37,669 nt of DNA from a bacterium (GCA_030616165.1 JAUWXV010000005.1:1-37669); one strand, 5' to 3'. Positions 1 to 10,435 are shown, counted from the first letter of the stretch. Made by a program: numbers and translations. Notes: a model not told the origin generated them from the letters alone.

Positions 1-14
1 GTATGAATTGATGC

Positions 15-42
15 TGTGTGTTGGTCTTGTGACCAACACACA
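15..42. repeat. Perfect hairpin TGTGTGTTGGTC-TTGT-GACCAACACACA (12-bp arms)
   Basis: Read directly from sequence; a related TTGGTC-ACAA-GACCAA hairpin in opposite orientation lies at 14758-14773. Confidence 0.9.
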
Positions 43-217
43 TTTTCTCTGTTGGTGACAACACCAATCCACAGGACAAGCCCGAAGGGCACGCAGAGAG
101 CTATATTATATTTTATACGTTATATTACTGTTGACATAACAGTAGGTTTAAAAGTTGTTTCCAATTGATAATAGAAAGTTTTTAATGCAGAATATTTGTT
201 AAAACAGGAAATAAAAA

Positions 218-661
218 ATGAAAGTGATTTTGAGAGAGACATATCAAACTCTTGGGGAAGCAGGCAGTATTGTGAATGTTGCGGATGGTTATGCCAGAAA
301 TTTTTTAATACCAAAGAGAATAGCAATGAAGTATTCACGAAGCAGTTTAAGAATTCTTGAGGAAGAGAAAAAGATAAAGGAAACAAGAAAAAATAAAGAA
401 ATGAAGGCTTCTGAACAGTTGGGGAATGTACTTCGAAAGGTTTCTCTTACTGCATCGGTAAAAGTAGGGGAAGAAGATAGAGTTTTTGGAACTGTAACAT
501 CCCAGGATATTGTTAATTTATTGAAAGAAAAAGGTTTTGATATAGATAAAAAGAAGATATTATTGGAAGACCCGATTAAAGCATTGGGCATTTACACTAT
601 AAAGATAAAGGTTCATCCACAAGTCGAGACAATCGTTAAACTTTGGGTCGTTAAAGAATAA
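218..661 (+). CDS. rplI: 50S ribosomal protein L9
   Basis: 147 aa ORF beginning MKVILRETYQTLGEAGSIVNVADGYARNFLIPKRIA, the diagnostic L9 N-terminus; AGGA-type RBS upstream. Confidence 0.97.
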   Translation: MKVILRETYQTLGEAGSIVNVADGYARNFLIPKRIAMKYSRSSLRILEEEKKIKETRKNKEMKASEQLGNVLRKVSLTASVKVGEEDRVFGTVTSQDIVNLLKEKGFDIDKKKILLEDPIKALGIYTIKIKVHPQVETIVKLWVVKE

Positions 662-973
662 TTATTAAAAAGATATAACATTTTTATGAAAAATTGTTTG
701 ATATAAAATTTTATCTATCATTTAAAAAATAGATTTATAATAAGTATATGTTTTTACTTAAAAATGATACATAATTCCCTTATCGTAAATATTAATATTT
801 TTGGTATGTGTTTCCGATAAAATAAGTGTGAAAATAATTTTTAAAAATTAGTAAATTTTTTTGATATTCATTAGGAATAATAAGAAATTTTTTAAGTGTT
901 CATATTGAAAAAACTTTGTTGGCAATTGGAAAAAGGAAAGATATTTTTAAATAACTCCTATCTGAAAACAAGT

Positions 974-997
974 GCTCTTTAATAAAGGGCTTTTTTT
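974..997 (+). terminator. Terminator-like hairpin (GCTCTTT-AAT-AAAGGGC + T7) abutting the topA start codon
   Basis: 7-bp stem with one G.U pair followed by TTTTTTT ending immediately before ATG at 998. Confidence 0.5.
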
Positions 998-3217
998 ATG
1001 GCAAAATCATTAGTAATAGTTGAATCACCATCAAAGGCAAAGACTATTAGTCAGTATTTAGGGAATGACTACGATGTCATTGCTACTGTTGGTCATATTA
1101 AGAATCTGCCGGGAAAAAGACTTGGTGTCAATATCAAGCGTGATTTTAATCCTGAATATGTAACCATTGAAGGTAAAGAAAAGGTAATAAAACAATTAAA
1201 AAAAGCCTCTCTAAAAAAGGATGAAATATACATTGCTACAGACCCAGACAGGGAAGGTGAGGCAATTGCCTGGCATATATCCGAGGAGATTAAAAATGAA
1301 AATGAGCAGATTAATAGGGTATTGTTTAATGAAATCACACGGGAGGCGATTTTAGAGGGAATTAATCATCCTACGGAGATTAACCAAGATAAGGTTCACG
1401 CCCAGCAGGCGAGAAGGGTTATGGACAGACTTGTTGGATATAAGGTCAGCCCGTTCTTATGGAAAACTATATATTCAGGTTTGAGCGCTGGAAGGGTTCA
1501 GTCTGTGGCATTAAGACTTATATGTGAGAGAGAAGAGGATATTAATTCATTTGTTCCTGAAGAATACTGGAGTATAACTGCTACTCTGAAAGAGAAAAAG
1601 GTCGAACCCTTTGATTCTGAACTTTATAAGATAGAGGGAAAAGATTTCAAAATACCAAATGAGAAAAAGGTAAAAGAATATATAAAAAATATCAAAAAAG
1701 GGGAATTTGTAGTAAGAAGTATAAACAAAAAGAAATTGAACCGTCGTCCTGCACCACCGTTTACCACCAGTACAATGCAGCAGGAAGCATCAAAGCGGTT
1801 TGGAATGTCAATATCTCGTATAATGCTGGTGGCACAACAACTTTACGAAGGTGTCGAAATTGAAAAGGGAGAAAGTGTTGGGCTGATAACTTATATGAGA
1901 ACAGACTCAACCAGAATCGCCGATAAAGCAATTAAAGATGTAAGAACTTATATATATAATTCTTATGGTAAGGATTATGTTCCTCAAAAGCCGAGGATTT
2001 TTAAAAAAGGCAAGAAGATTCAGGATGCTCATGAAGCTATAAGACCTACCTATTTTTCTCTTCCTCCCCAAAAAGTAAAAAAGTATCTTGATAAGGAGCA
2101 GTTTCGACTTTATGAACTCATATGGAACAGATTTGTTGCCTGTCAGATGAGTGATACTGTTATAGAACAGACACAGGTTAATATTACCTCCGGCGATTAT
2201 CTTTTCAGAACTACTGTCAGCGAGATTCTTTTTATGGGATTTTTACAGGTTTACGAAGAATTTAAGGAGGATAAATCGGAAGAGCCAAAGGTTAAATTAC
2301 CACCCGGTCTAAGAGTTGGAATGGTGCTCGACCTTGTTAAAATCATTCCAAAACAGCATTTTACAAAGCCGCCTCCGTGGTATACTGAAAGTTCACTTGT
2401 TAAGGAACTTGATTTAAATGGCATTGGAAGACCAAGTACTTATTCAATTATCATAAGTAATGTTATTCAGCGGAAATATATCGAAAAGAAAGAAAGAAAA
2501 CTGCGTCCCACAGAACTTGGGATTACTGTGAATAAGATTCTTACCAGTAATTTCCCGGAAATTTTCAGTGTGATGTTTACTTCAAAGATGGAGGAGGAAC
2601 TTGATGAAATCGAGGCGGGGAAAAAGGATGCTGTGGAGGTGTTGAAAGATTTTTATGATCCATTTGTAAAATTACTTGAAAAGGTTGATTTAAAAAGAGC
2701 AGAAATTAAAAACGAATTGGAAGAACATACAGGGGAGAAGTGTGAACTGTGCGGGAAAGAGATGGTAATAAAGTGGGGCAAACACGGCAGGTTTTATGCT
2801 TGTAGTGGATTCCCGGGTTGTAAAAATACGAAGCCAGTTAAACCTAAAAAATATGTGCCTGTGGATGTGAAGTGTCCCAAATGCGGTTCGAATCTGGTTA
2901 AAAAGAATGGCAGATATGGAGAGTTTCTTGCATGTTCAAATTATCCAGAATGCAAATATACAGAAAACATAAAACTTGGCATAAAATGTCCAGAAGAGCA
3001 ATGTAACGGAGAGATTGTCCAAAAACTGAGCAGGAAAAAGAAACAGAAATTTTATGGATGTTCAAATTATCCTAAATGTGATTTCGTATCATGGTATCTT
3101 ATTGAAAATAAAACTTGTATAAACTGTGGTAATAGTTATCTTGAAATCAGAAGAAATTCAGAAAATGGTGAATACAGAAAATGTCCAAAATGCGGGAGGG
3201 AATTTGATAATTTTTAG
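998..3217 (+). CDS. topA: DNA topoisomerase I with C-terminal Cys4 zinc-ribbon repeats
   Basis: MAKSLVIVESPSKAKTISQYLG TOPRIM start, DPDREGEAIAWH, SAGRVQSVALRLICERE, GLITYMRTDSTR; several C-terminal CxxC...CxxxPxC ribbons. Confidence 0.97.
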   Translation: MAKSLVIVESPSKAKTISQYLGNDYDVIATVGHIKNLPGKRLGVNIKRDFNPEYVTIEGKEKVIKQLKKASLKKDEIYIATDPDREGEAIAWHISEEIKNENEQINRVLFNEITREAILEGINHPTEINQDKVHAQQARRVMDRLVGYKVSPFLWKTIYSGLSAGRVQSVALRLICEREEDINSFVPEEYWSITATLKEKKVEPFDSELYKIEGKDFKIPNEKKVKEYIKNIKKGEFVVRSINKKKLNRRPAPPFTTSTMQQEASKRFGMSISRIMLVAQQLYEGVEIEKGESVGLITYMRTDSTRIADKAIKDVRTYIYNSYGKDYVPQKPRIFKKGKKIQDAHEAIRPTYFSLPPQKVKKYLDKEQFRLYELIWNRFVACQMSDTVIEQTQVNITSGDYLFRTTVSEILFMGFLQVYEEFKEDKSEEPKVKLPPGLRVGMVLDLVKIIPKQHFTKPPPWYTESSLVKELDLNGIGRPSTYSIIISNVIQRKYIEKKERKLRPTELGITVNKILTSNFPEIFSVMFTSKMEEELDEIEAGKKDAVEVLKDFYDPFVKLLEKVDLKRAEIKNELEEHTGEKCELCGKEMVIKWGKHGRFYACSGFPGCKNTKPVKPKKYVPVDVKCPKCGSNLVKKNGRYGEFLACSNYPECKYTENIKLGIKCPEEQCNGEIVQKLSRKKKQKFYGCSNYPKCDFVSWYLIENKTCINCGNSYLEIRRNSENGEYRKCPKCGREFDNF

Positions 3218-3256
3218 TGGAAAAAGTAATTATTTGAATTATATACTTATATTATA

Positions 3257-3492
3257 AATTACTGAACTTTGGTAAATTTCATAAAATTTAATATTTTTCG
3301 TAAAATTTGCAAACGAATCTTAAATGAAAATCACCACATTGTCATTCCGAACTTGTTTCGGAATCTAATGTTTATTTTTAGTTTAGATGCTGAAACAATA
3401 CTGAATCAAGTTCAGCACAGGATTCAGCATGACAGAATTCTCTTACTTCAATTTAAACTATATTTAATAAATTTACTAAAGTTCAGTAAATT
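3257..3492. repeat. MITE-like composite repeat: outer inverted repeats (3257-3279 / 3470-3492) enclosing nested hairpins (3344-3364, 3387-3430)
   Basis: AATT(-)ACTGAACTTTGGTAAATTT versus reverse complement AATTTACTGAACTTTAGTAAATTT; inside, ATTCCGAA-CTTGT-TTCGGAAT and ATGCTGAA...TTCAGCAT, bounded by GTCAT...ATGAC. Confidence 0.7.
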
Positions 3493-3509
3493 AGTTAAAA
3501 AGTTTTATT

Positions 3510-4406
3510 ATGATTAAAGATTTAGCAAAAAAGTTTAAAAAATTTTTAAAAATTGAGAGAGGATATACCGATTTTACTGTAAATTCTTATATGACAGACC
3601 TTTTTCAATTTTTTAATTATTTAGATAATAATGGAATAAATAATATAAATGATGTAAATAAAGATATAATTAGGGGCTTTTTAGAAAATTTATATAATAA
3701 CGGAATATCAAATAAAACACTTCGCAGGAAACTATCTTGTTTGAGGACATTTTTCAAATATCTACGGAGAGAAAACATAATATACGGAAATCCCACATAT
3801 ACAGTTCCACTGCCGCGGTTTCATAAAAAACTGCCAAAGTTTTTGACTGTTAATCAAATATTCAATGCCATTGATAATATCAAATGTGAAAAAACCTTGG
3901 ATATTAGAAACAAAGCAATACTTGAGTTATTTTATCTTTCTGGAATAAGATTAAGAGAACTGGTTTATTTGAATATCGAAAATGTAGATTTTTACAATTT
4001 GACGATAAAAGTAAAGGGGAAGGGTGCTAAGGAGCGGATTGTTCCTATTGGATTTAGAGGGAAAAGAGTGTTGAAAAAATATCTAAATGTCAGAGGAAAA
4101 TTGTTAAAAGGCGGGTTTTCAGAAGATAGCAGGGCGCTCTTTTTAAGTAAAAGTGGAAGGAGAATTTTGCCAAGAGATGTTCAGCGTATAATAGAAAAAT
4201 TACTTATGCAATTTGTTGGGGGAGAAAAGATAAGCCCTCATGTTTTAAGGCATACGTTTGCAACTCATTTGATGAATGAAGGAGCTGACCTTAGAGCAGT
4301 GAAAGACCTATTGGGTCATGAAAGTCTTTCTTCAACTCAAATATATTCACACGTGTCTATTGAGGCTTTAAAAAAGGCATATAAACAGGCTCATCCGAGG
4401 GCTTGA
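3510..4406 (+). CDS. xerC: Tyrosine recombinase, XerC/XerD family
   Basis: N-terminal SAM-like domain (RGYTDFTVNSYMTDLFQFFNYL) and catalytic motifs LSGIRLRELVYL, HVLRHTFATHLMNEGADLRAVKDLLGHESLSSTQIYSHV. Position after topA favours xerC. Confidence 0.88.
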   Translation: MIKDLAKKFKKFLKIERGYTDFTVNSYMTDLFQFFNYLDNNGINNINDVNKDIIRGFLENLYNNGISNKTLRRKLSCLRTFFKYLRRENIIYGNPTYTVPLPRFHKKLPKFLTVNQIFNAIDNIKCEKTLDIRNKAILELFYLSGIRLRELVYLNIENVDFYNLTIKVKGKGAKERIVPIGFRGKRVLKKYLNVRGKLLKGGFSEDSRALFLSKSGRRILPRDVQRIIEKLLMQFVGGEKISPHVLRHTFATHLMNEGADLRAVKDLLGHESLSSTQIYSHVSIEALKKAYKQAHPRA

Positions 4407-4518
4407 GTTATCTATAATCTTTATATAAAAATGTTGATTTTAATGGTTTTAATTTGTGAATAAATAACGATTTTGTGGAAAAACACAGGATTTTTGTCAA
4501 AAATAAAATTTAGGAGGA

Positions 4519-4836
4519 ATGATGAGAATCTCTTTTACTGCCCGCCATGGGAAAGCATCTGGTAAATTAAAAGAGTATGCTGAAAAAAAGGTGAAAAAAT
4601 TAAAAAAGCATTACGATGGTATTATTGATTGTGAAATAATTTTTGATTATGTAAAAACTAAGCAGATAGCAGATATAAAGATAGGTGTGTATGGGACAGT
4701 ATTAAGTGCAGTAGTAAAAAATGAAGATATATATAAATCAATAGATGATGCAGTTGCAAAACTTGAAAGACAATTAGAAAAATATAAAAAGCGTTGGAAA
4801 AAGAAGGTCTCTACTGATAAATCAATTAAAATATAA
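4519..4836 (+). CDS. hpf: Ribosome hibernation promoting factor, short HPF/RaiA (YfiA) family
   Basis: 105 aa: MRISFTARHGKASGKLKEYAEKKVKKLKKHYDGIIDCEIIFDYVKTKQIADIKIGVYGTVL; immediately upstream of hprK. ORF starts 4519; second ATG at 4522 possible. Confidence 0.9.
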   Translation: MMRISFTARHGKASGKLKEYAEKKVKKLKKHYDGIIDCEIIFDYVKTKQIADIKIGVYGTVLSAVVKNEDIYKSIDDAVAKLERQLEKYKKRWKKKVSTDKSIKI

Positions 4837-4851
4837 ATTATAAACAATGTT

Positions 4852-5802
4852 GTGATACGAAATAAAAAAAAATACAAAGTAAGAACTATATTTAAGGAAA
4901 ATAAGAGAAGGCTCTCTTTGAGACTTTTAAATAGTTCGGAGGGATTGAAAAGAGAGATTAAAAATGAGGGTATTTATATACCAGGATTAGCTCTTTGTGG
5001 GTATTTAGAAGAATTTCCTTGTGGGAGTATTCTTCTTTTAGGGAGACCAGAGATATCTTATATTTTATTTAAAAGTGCTGAAGAAAGAAAGTCTATTTTA
5101 AAAAGATTGCTGAGTTTAGATGTATCGTTTTTAATAATTACAAAAGATTTAGAACCGCCAGAGGAATTAATAGAAATAGCTAATGATAAAAAGGTATGCG
5201 TATTTAAGACTTCTCTGGATACAATAAGACTTATAACACTTTTGAGCAGGTATCTTGACAATCTTTTTGCTCCGCAGGCGACTATTCACGGAACTCTTGT
5301 TGATGTTTATGGTATGGGACTTTTATTTACGGGCAAAAGCGGGATAGGGAAAAGCGAGATAGCACTTGATCTTATTGAAAGAGGGCACAGATTAGTTGCT
5401 GATGATGTTGTTACTATCGTTAAGACTGCGGAGGGTGCTCTTCTTGGCTCTGGGAAGGAGATACTTGCACATCATTTGGAATTGAGAGGTTTGGGTTTAA
5501 TTAATGTATTAAGTCTTTTTGGGATTAAAGGTATCAGAATGCAGAAAAGGATCGAAGTAGAGGTAATCCTTGAAGATGAAAAGGATATAAATGTCTTCGA
5601 CAGAACTGGATTACAAAGAGAATTTTCTGAGTATTTAGGGATTAAAATACCACTTATAAGGCTGCCAATATATCCAGGGAAGAATATAACTATAATTGCT
5701 GAGGCTGTCGCTCTGAATAATATACTTAAAATTTATGGATGTGACACCGCTGTTGAATTTAATAAAAAGCTAATTACAAGAATGAAGGGAAGATTAAGGT
5801 AA
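4852..5802 (+). CDS. hprK: HPr kinase/phosphorylase
   Basis: GTG start; P-loop GLLFTGKSGIGKSEIALDLIERGHRLVADDVV and LELRGLGLINVLSLFGIKGIR signature. Confidence 0.93.
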   Translation: MIRNKKKYKVRTIFKENKRRLSLRLLNSSEGLKREIKNEGIYIPGLALCGYLEEFPCGSILLLGRPEISYILFKSAEERKSILKRLLSLDVSFLIITKDLEPPEELIEIANDKKVCVFKTSLDTIRLITLLSRYLDNLFAPQATIHGTLVDVYGMGLLFTGKSGIGKSEIALDLIERGHRLVADDVVTIVKTAEGALLGSGKEILAHHLELRGLGLINVLSLFGIKGIRMQKRIEVEVILEDEKDINVFDRTGLQREFSEYLGIKIPLIRLPIYPGKNITIIAEAVALNNILKIYGCDTAVEFNKKLITRMKGRLR

Positions 5803-5912
5803 ATATTAATTTTTTTTGGAAATCTCTGTTTAACCTGAATAGTTCATAAGATTATTTATTTTAAAGGCGACGTTATCGATACTGAGTCCTAGACTTAAGA
5901 TATTTTCTGAAT

Positions 5913-8405
5913 ATGAAGAGAATTTACAATTCTGAAGAAATAGAACTAAAGTGGCAGAGAATCTGGAAAGAGAAAAACATTTTCAAGGTTACAGAGGATA
6001 AAGATAAACCCAAGTTTTATAATCTTGAAATGTATCCTTATCCCTCTGGCAAAATTCATATGGGACACGTGAGGAATTATTCGATTGGAGATGTTTATTC
6101 CAGATATAAAAGGAAGAAAGGTTATAATGTACTTTACCCGATGGGTTATGATGCGTTTGGTCTTCCAGCAGAAAATGCTGCAATCTTAAAAGGCGTTCAT
6201 CCGAGGATCTGGACATTGAATTGTATAAAAATGATGATGGAACAGCAGAAGAGGCTCGGATTAAGTTATGATTGGGATAGGTATATCGCTTCCTGTGATG
6301 AGAATTATTATAAATGGAATCAATGGATTTTTCTTAAGTTTTATGAAAGGGGGCTTGCGTATAAAAAGAAGGCACCTATTAACTGGTGCGATAATTGTGG
6401 GACTGTTCTGGCTAATGAACAGGTTATCGATGGGAAATGCTGGAGATGTGAATCTGAAGTTGTAGAAAAGGAACTTGAACAATGGTTTTTCAGAATTAAG
6501 GAATATGCTGATGAACTCCTTGATGACCTGGACAAACTTGATGATTGGCCCGAAGCGGTGAAAATATTGCAGAAAAACTGGATTGGAAAATCTTTCGGAA
6601 CAGGGATTTCGTTTCCTGTGGATGGTATGGATAAAACGGTTGAAACATTTACTACCAGGCCAGATACACTTTTTGGTGTAACCTATATGGTTCTTGCTCC
6701 TGAATATTATCTTGTCCCTGAATTAATTGCAGGGACATCAAAGGAAAGGGCAATAAAGGAATTTATTAAAAGAGTTAAAAAGAAGACAAGGATAGACCGA
6801 ATGCGGGAAGATGTTGAGAAGGAAGGGATTTTCATAGAGAGGTATTTTACTCATCCTCTAACGGGTGAGAAGTTTCCGATATATATAGGTGACTATATTC
6901 TGGCAGATTATGGGACCGGGGCTGTAATGGCTGTCCCTGCACACGACCAAAGAGACTTTGAGTTTGCAAAAAAGTATGGTCTCCCAATAAAAGTGGTCAT
7001 AACTCCACCAGATAAACAATTGAAAAGTGAAGAGTTGGAATGTGCCTATGTCGAAGAAGGGGTTTTAATAAATTCTAACGAATTCAATGCATTGAGCAAT
7101 GTTGATGCGATAGACAAAATTACTAAACACTTAGAAAAGATTGGAAAAGGAGGACATACGGTTAGTTATAGATTGAGAGATTGGCTCATATCAAGGCAGA
7201 GATATTGGGGAACACCAATACCAATAATATATTGCGAATCCTGTGGAATAATGCCTGTTCCCGAAGAGGAACTACCTGTTGTTCTTCCCGATGATGTAAA
7301 GTTTACAGGGAAGTGCAATCCTCTGGAAACATCATTGTCATTTGTGAACTGCACTTGCCCTAAATGTAAATCACAGGCAAGGAGAGAAACGGATACAATG
7401 GATACTTTTGTGGACAGTTCGTGGTATTTTTTCAGATATACAAGTCCTGATTGCCAGTCTCTTCCTTTTGATACCGAGAAAGCAAACTACTGGATGTCCG
7501 TTGACCAATATATAGGTGGTATAGAGCACGCAATTATGCATCTCCTTTATTCGCGCTTTTTTACAAAGGCTCTTCGAGATATTGGATTAACTAATGAAGA
7601 TGAGCCTTTTAAGAGATTACTGACACAGGGAATGGTTTTAAAAGACGGGTCAGTTATGTCAAAATCAAGGGGAAACATAGTTGACCCTGGAGATATAATT
7701 GAAGAATATGGAGTGGATACTCTTAGACTTTTTATATTATTTTCTGCTCCTCCTGTTAAAGAGTTAGAATGGTCAACTGAAGGAATAACAGGGGCTTATC
7801 GCTTCCTTAACAGGGTATGGAATATAGTAGTTGAAAATCTTTCTATAATTGTTGGAAACGGTGAAAAAAAAATAGACTGTGAAAATCTTGATGAATTAGA
7901 GAAAAGATTATTGTCCCGGATTAATTATGCTATTAAGAAGGTAACCGATGATATAGAACGTTTTCATTTTAATACAGCCATAAGTGCTCTGATGGAACTT
8001 ACTAATGAATTATACAAGTTTATTTCGGAAAAGGGATTAAAAGAAAAAGGAATGGTAAATTCGGTTTTTACTTCAGGCATATACAGACTTATTGAACTTT
8101 TGTCGCCATTTACACCTCATATAGCAGAGGAACTTTGGAATATGAGCGGAAGAGATGGGATGGTCTCAACAATACTTTGGCCCTCCTATGAGCCAAGATT
8201 TCTTGAGGTGAAGGAGAAAAGTATTGCTATTCAGGTGAACGGAAAGGTGCGCGGAACTATTTTAGTTAATGAAATGGATGATGAAGAAACGGTAAAAGAA
8301 AAAGCAAAAAGTGTTGAAAATGTGAAAAGATTTACCGCAAAAGGTATTAAAAGGATTATTTATATTAAGGATAAAATAGTGAGTATTGTTGCTGAGGGAA
8401 ATTGA
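5913..8405 (+). CDS. leuS: Leucyl-tRNA synthetase
   Basis: 830 aa; [21 protein letters not shown] (HIGH), [20 protein letters not shown] (KMSKS), Zn ribbons, editing domain. Confidence 0.98.
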   Translation: MKRIYNSEEIELKWQRIWKEKNIFKVTEDKDKPKFYNLEMYPYPSGKIHMGHVRNYSIGDVYSRYKRKKGYNVLYPMGYDAFGLPAENAAILKGVHPRIWTLNCIKMMMEQQKRLGLSYDWDRYIASCDENYYKWNQWIFLKFYERGLAYKKKAPINWCDNCGTVLANEQVIDGKCWRCESEVVEKELEQWFFRIKEYADELLDDLDKLDDWPEAVKILQKNWIGKSFGTGISFPVDGMDKTVETFTTRPDTLFGVTYMVLAPEYYLVPELIAGTSKERAIKEFIKRVKKKTRIDRMREDVEKEGIFIERYFTHPLTGEKFPIYIGDYILADYGTGAVMAVPAHDQRDFEFAKKYGLPIKVVITPPDKQLKSEELECAYVEEGVLINSNEFNALSNVDAIDKITKHLEKIGKGGHTVSYRLRDWLISRQRYWGTPIPIIYCESCGIMPVPEEELPVVLPDDVKFTGKCNPLETSLSFVNCTCPKCKSQARRETDTMDTFVDSSWYFFRYTSPDCQSLPFDTEKANYWMSVDQYIGGIEHAIMHLLYSRFFTKALRDIGLTNEDEPFKRLLTQGMVLKDGSVMSKSRGNIVDPGDIIEEYGVDTLRLFILFSAPPVKELEWSTEGITGAYRFLNRVWNIVVENLSIIVGNGEKKIDCENLDELEKRLLSRINYAIKKVTDDIERFHFNTAISALMELTNELYKFISEKGLKEKGMVNSVFTSGIYRLIELLSPFTPHIAEELWNMSGRDGMVSTILWPSYEPRFLEVKEKSIAIQVNGKVRGTILVNEMDDEETVKEKAKSVENVKRFTAKGIKRIIYIKDKIVSIVAEGN

Positions 8406-8547
8406 ATTAAAAGTTTAAACAGGAATAAAATTCCTAAAGTTGTGGAAAAAAATGCCGATTTAATATATGAAAGTTTGGACAGAAGCCATGGAAGGACGAA
8501 GTCCATGACGAAGCTGGCGCCAGCAAATTTTTCTTAATTTAAAAAAG

Positions 8548-8579
8548 GATGAAAGCGATTTGTTTTCATCTTTTTTTTT
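8548..8579 (+). terminator. Intrinsic terminator candidate (GATGAAA...TTTCATC + T9)
   Basis: 7-bp stem with T9 tract about 140 bp downstream of leuS. Confidence 0.65.
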
Positions 8580-8659
8580 GGATTAAATAGTATTGGTTTT
8601 TTCATAAAGGATTGTAATCAAAATCTCTGATTGAAATTTATAATTTTTTTGGCTTTTTC

Positions 8660-8693
8660 AAGGCTTTGAAATTTCAAAGCCTTTTTATTTTTT
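8660..8693 (+). terminator. Second terminator-like palindrome AAGGCTTTGAAATTTCAAAGCCTT + T-rich tail
   Basis: 24-bp perfect palindrome followed by TTTATTTTTT. Confidence 0.6.
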
Positions 8694-8865
8694 AGAATAT
8701 AATTGAAATAAATTTTTAATATTTGTATATTGTTTAAAAATTTGAAAAATAAGGTTTTATCCATCAGTTAATATCTGTAAGAATAGTTAAATAATCTTTA
8801 AAATTTTTTTTGGACAATTAATAATAATATTGTAATATAAAATGTTCAAACGATATTATTTGTTA

Positions 8866-8892
8866 AGGTCAGATAGGAATATCTGACCTACT
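8866..8892 (+). repeat. REP-like hairpin AGGTCAGATA-GGAA-TATCTGACCT + AC
   Basis: 10-bp perfect arms, GGAA loop, trailing CCTAC. Confidence 0.85.
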
Positions 8893-8953
8893 ATTATTGA
8901 TTTTTATTATATTAATACACCTCAATCTAATCCTAAATCTTGGAAATTGGTAT

Positions 8954-8974
8954 GATAGACATTCTTGTCTGTCC
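8954..8974 (-). repeat. REP-like hairpin GATAGACA-TTCT-TGTCTGTC (reverse-oriented family member)
   Basis: Matches the reverse complement of the GGACAGACA-AGAA-TGTCTGTCC family. Confidence 0.75.
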
Positions 8975-9107
8975 AAATATAAACAACATAATCGGCAGAA
9001 CGGAGATTCCAGGTCTGTTAAAAAATTAAAGTTGACATTTAATTAATTTGAAATTATATTATTAATTTACATATTAAAAAATATTTTTAAATAAATGGAA
9101 AATAAAT

Positions 9108-10277
9108 TTGAAAATACACGAATATCAGAGTAAGGAAATATTAAAAAAATTTGGTGTTTTGGTTCCCGAAGGAAGGGTAGCGTTCACACCTGAAGAAGCA
9201 GAAAATGCAGCATTGGAATTAAAAAAGGGAAGATATGTCGTAAAGGCGCAGATACATGCGGGAGGACGCGGAAAGGGGGGAGGGATAAGATTGGTTTCAA
9301 ATCCTCAGGAGGTTAAAGATATTTCAGGTCAGATGCTGGGAATGAAATTAGTTACAGCCCAGACAGGTTCTCAAGGCAAAATTGTTAAAAGGATATTGAT
9401 TGAAGAAGGAGTTGATATTGAAAAGGAACTATATCTGGGAATTGTTCTTGACAGGTCAGAATCACGATATGTTTTAATGGCAAGCAGTGAGGGGGGAGTT
9501 GAAATTGAAAAAATTGCCGCGGAATTTCCTGAGAAGATATTTAAGGCATATATCGATCCTATGATAGGTTTAGCCTCTTATCAGGCAAGAAATATAGGTT
9601 ATTTACTTGGACTTGAGGGTAAAGTTTTACAAAAAGGCGTAAAATTTATGCTTGGTTTGTATGATGCGTTTATTTCCTGCAATTGTTCACTGGCTGAAAT
9701 AAATCCACTGGTAATTACATCGACTGGTGAAGTTGTTGCACTGGATACAAAAATAAATCTTGATGATAATGCCCTTTTCCGTCACCAGGACTTTATGGAG
9801 TTAAGAGATATTGATGAGGAAGAGCCTCTTGAGGTGGAGGCTTCAAAGTATAATCTTAATTACATAAAATTGGACGGCACAGTGGGTTGTATGGTAAATG
9901 GCGCTGGTCTTGCAATGGCTACCATGGATTTAATAAAACTTGCGGGTGCAATGCCGGCGAATTTTCTTGATGTGGGAGGAGGAGCAAGTGTTGAAACTGT
10001 TAAAAATGGATTTAAGATTATTCTTTCTGATAAAAATGTTAAAGGGATACTGATTAATATATTTGGTGGAATTGTGCGGTGTGATAGAGTGGCACAAGGT
10101 GTTATGGATGCGGCTTCAGATATGAATTTAAAACTCCCAGTTGTTATAAGGCTTGAAGGCACCAATAAAGAGCAAGCAGAACATTTGTTAAAAAGTTCCC
10201 GATTTTCTTTCACAGTAGCATCAAATTTTCAAGAAGCTGCCAGTAAAATCGTGGAGATAATTAATAGAGAAGTATAA
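9108..10277 (+). CDS. sucC: Succinyl-CoA synthetase (ADP-forming) beta subunit
   Basis: MKIHEYQSKEILKKFGVLVPEGRVAFTPEEA, KAQIHAGGRGKGGGIRL, NIFGGIVRCDRVAQGV; TTG start. Confidence 0.96.
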   Translation: MKIHEYQSKEILKKFGVLVPEGRVAFTPEEAENAALELKKGRYVVKAQIHAGGRGKGGGIRLVSNPQEVKDISGQMLGMKLVTAQTGSQGKIVKRILIEEGVDIEKELYLGIVLDRSESRYVLMASSEGGVEIEKIAAEFPEKIFKAYIDPMIGLASYQARNIGYLLGLEGKVLQKGVKFMLGLYDAFISCNCSLAEINPLVITSTGEVVALDTKINLDDNALFRHQDFMELRDIDEEEPLEVEASKYNLNYIKLDGTVGCMVNGAGLAMATMDLIKLAGAMPANFLDVGGGASVETVKNGFKIILSDKNVKGILINIFGGIVRCDRVAQGVMDAASDMNLKLPVVIRLEGTNKEQAEHLLKSSRFSFTVASNFQEAASKIVEIINREV

Positions 10278-10325
10278 GGTTTCTTTCCGCCGAGTACTCG
10301 GGGGGGTCGCTGTGGCGGAGCATAT

Positions 10326-10343
10326 TTTCTTTTTAAAAAGAAA
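10326..10343. repeat. 18-bp perfect palindrome TTTCTTTTTAAAAAGAAA in the sucC-sucD gap
   Basis: Direct reading; next to the TGCTCC-TTT-GGAGCA hairpin at 10350-10364. Confidence 0.7.
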
Positions 10344-10390
10344 CATTCATGCTCCTTTGGAGCACCACGAATTATGAAAATAAAAGGCAG

Positions 10391-10434
10391 GGCGGGTAAA
10401 CCCGCCAGAGGCGGACAAGCCCGCCCCTACGCGA
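10391..10434. repeat. GC-rich double hairpin GGCGGG-TAAA-CCCGCC-AGAGGCGGACAAGCCCGCCCCTACGC
   Basis: About 90% identical to 34991-35032; reverse strand reads GCGTAGGGGCGGGCTTGTCCGCC. Confidence 0.88.
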
Positions 10435-10435
10435 A

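Noticed and set aside
120-386. Minus-strand ORFs across the window (e.g. 120-386, 15819-16334, 23032-23505, 32043-32450)
   Set aside because: All lie antisense to confident + strand genes and have low-complexity or Ser/Phe/Ile-rich translations typical of antisense frames.
3269-3517. 82-aa + strand ORF between topA and xerC
   Set aside because: It is entirely made of the composite inverted-repeat element; no RBS or recognisable protein features.
3510-4406. Integrase of a mobile element or genomic island
   Set aside because: Sequence and position fit housekeeping XerC; no att sites, tRNA target or cargo genes nearby.
5803-5912. T-box leader upstream of leuS
   Set aside because: No AGGGTGGNACCGCG-type antiterminator motif and only 110 bp of leader; not supported.
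6268-6465. 65-aa + strand ORF inside leuS
   Set aside because: Alternative frame within a well-supported leuS CDS.
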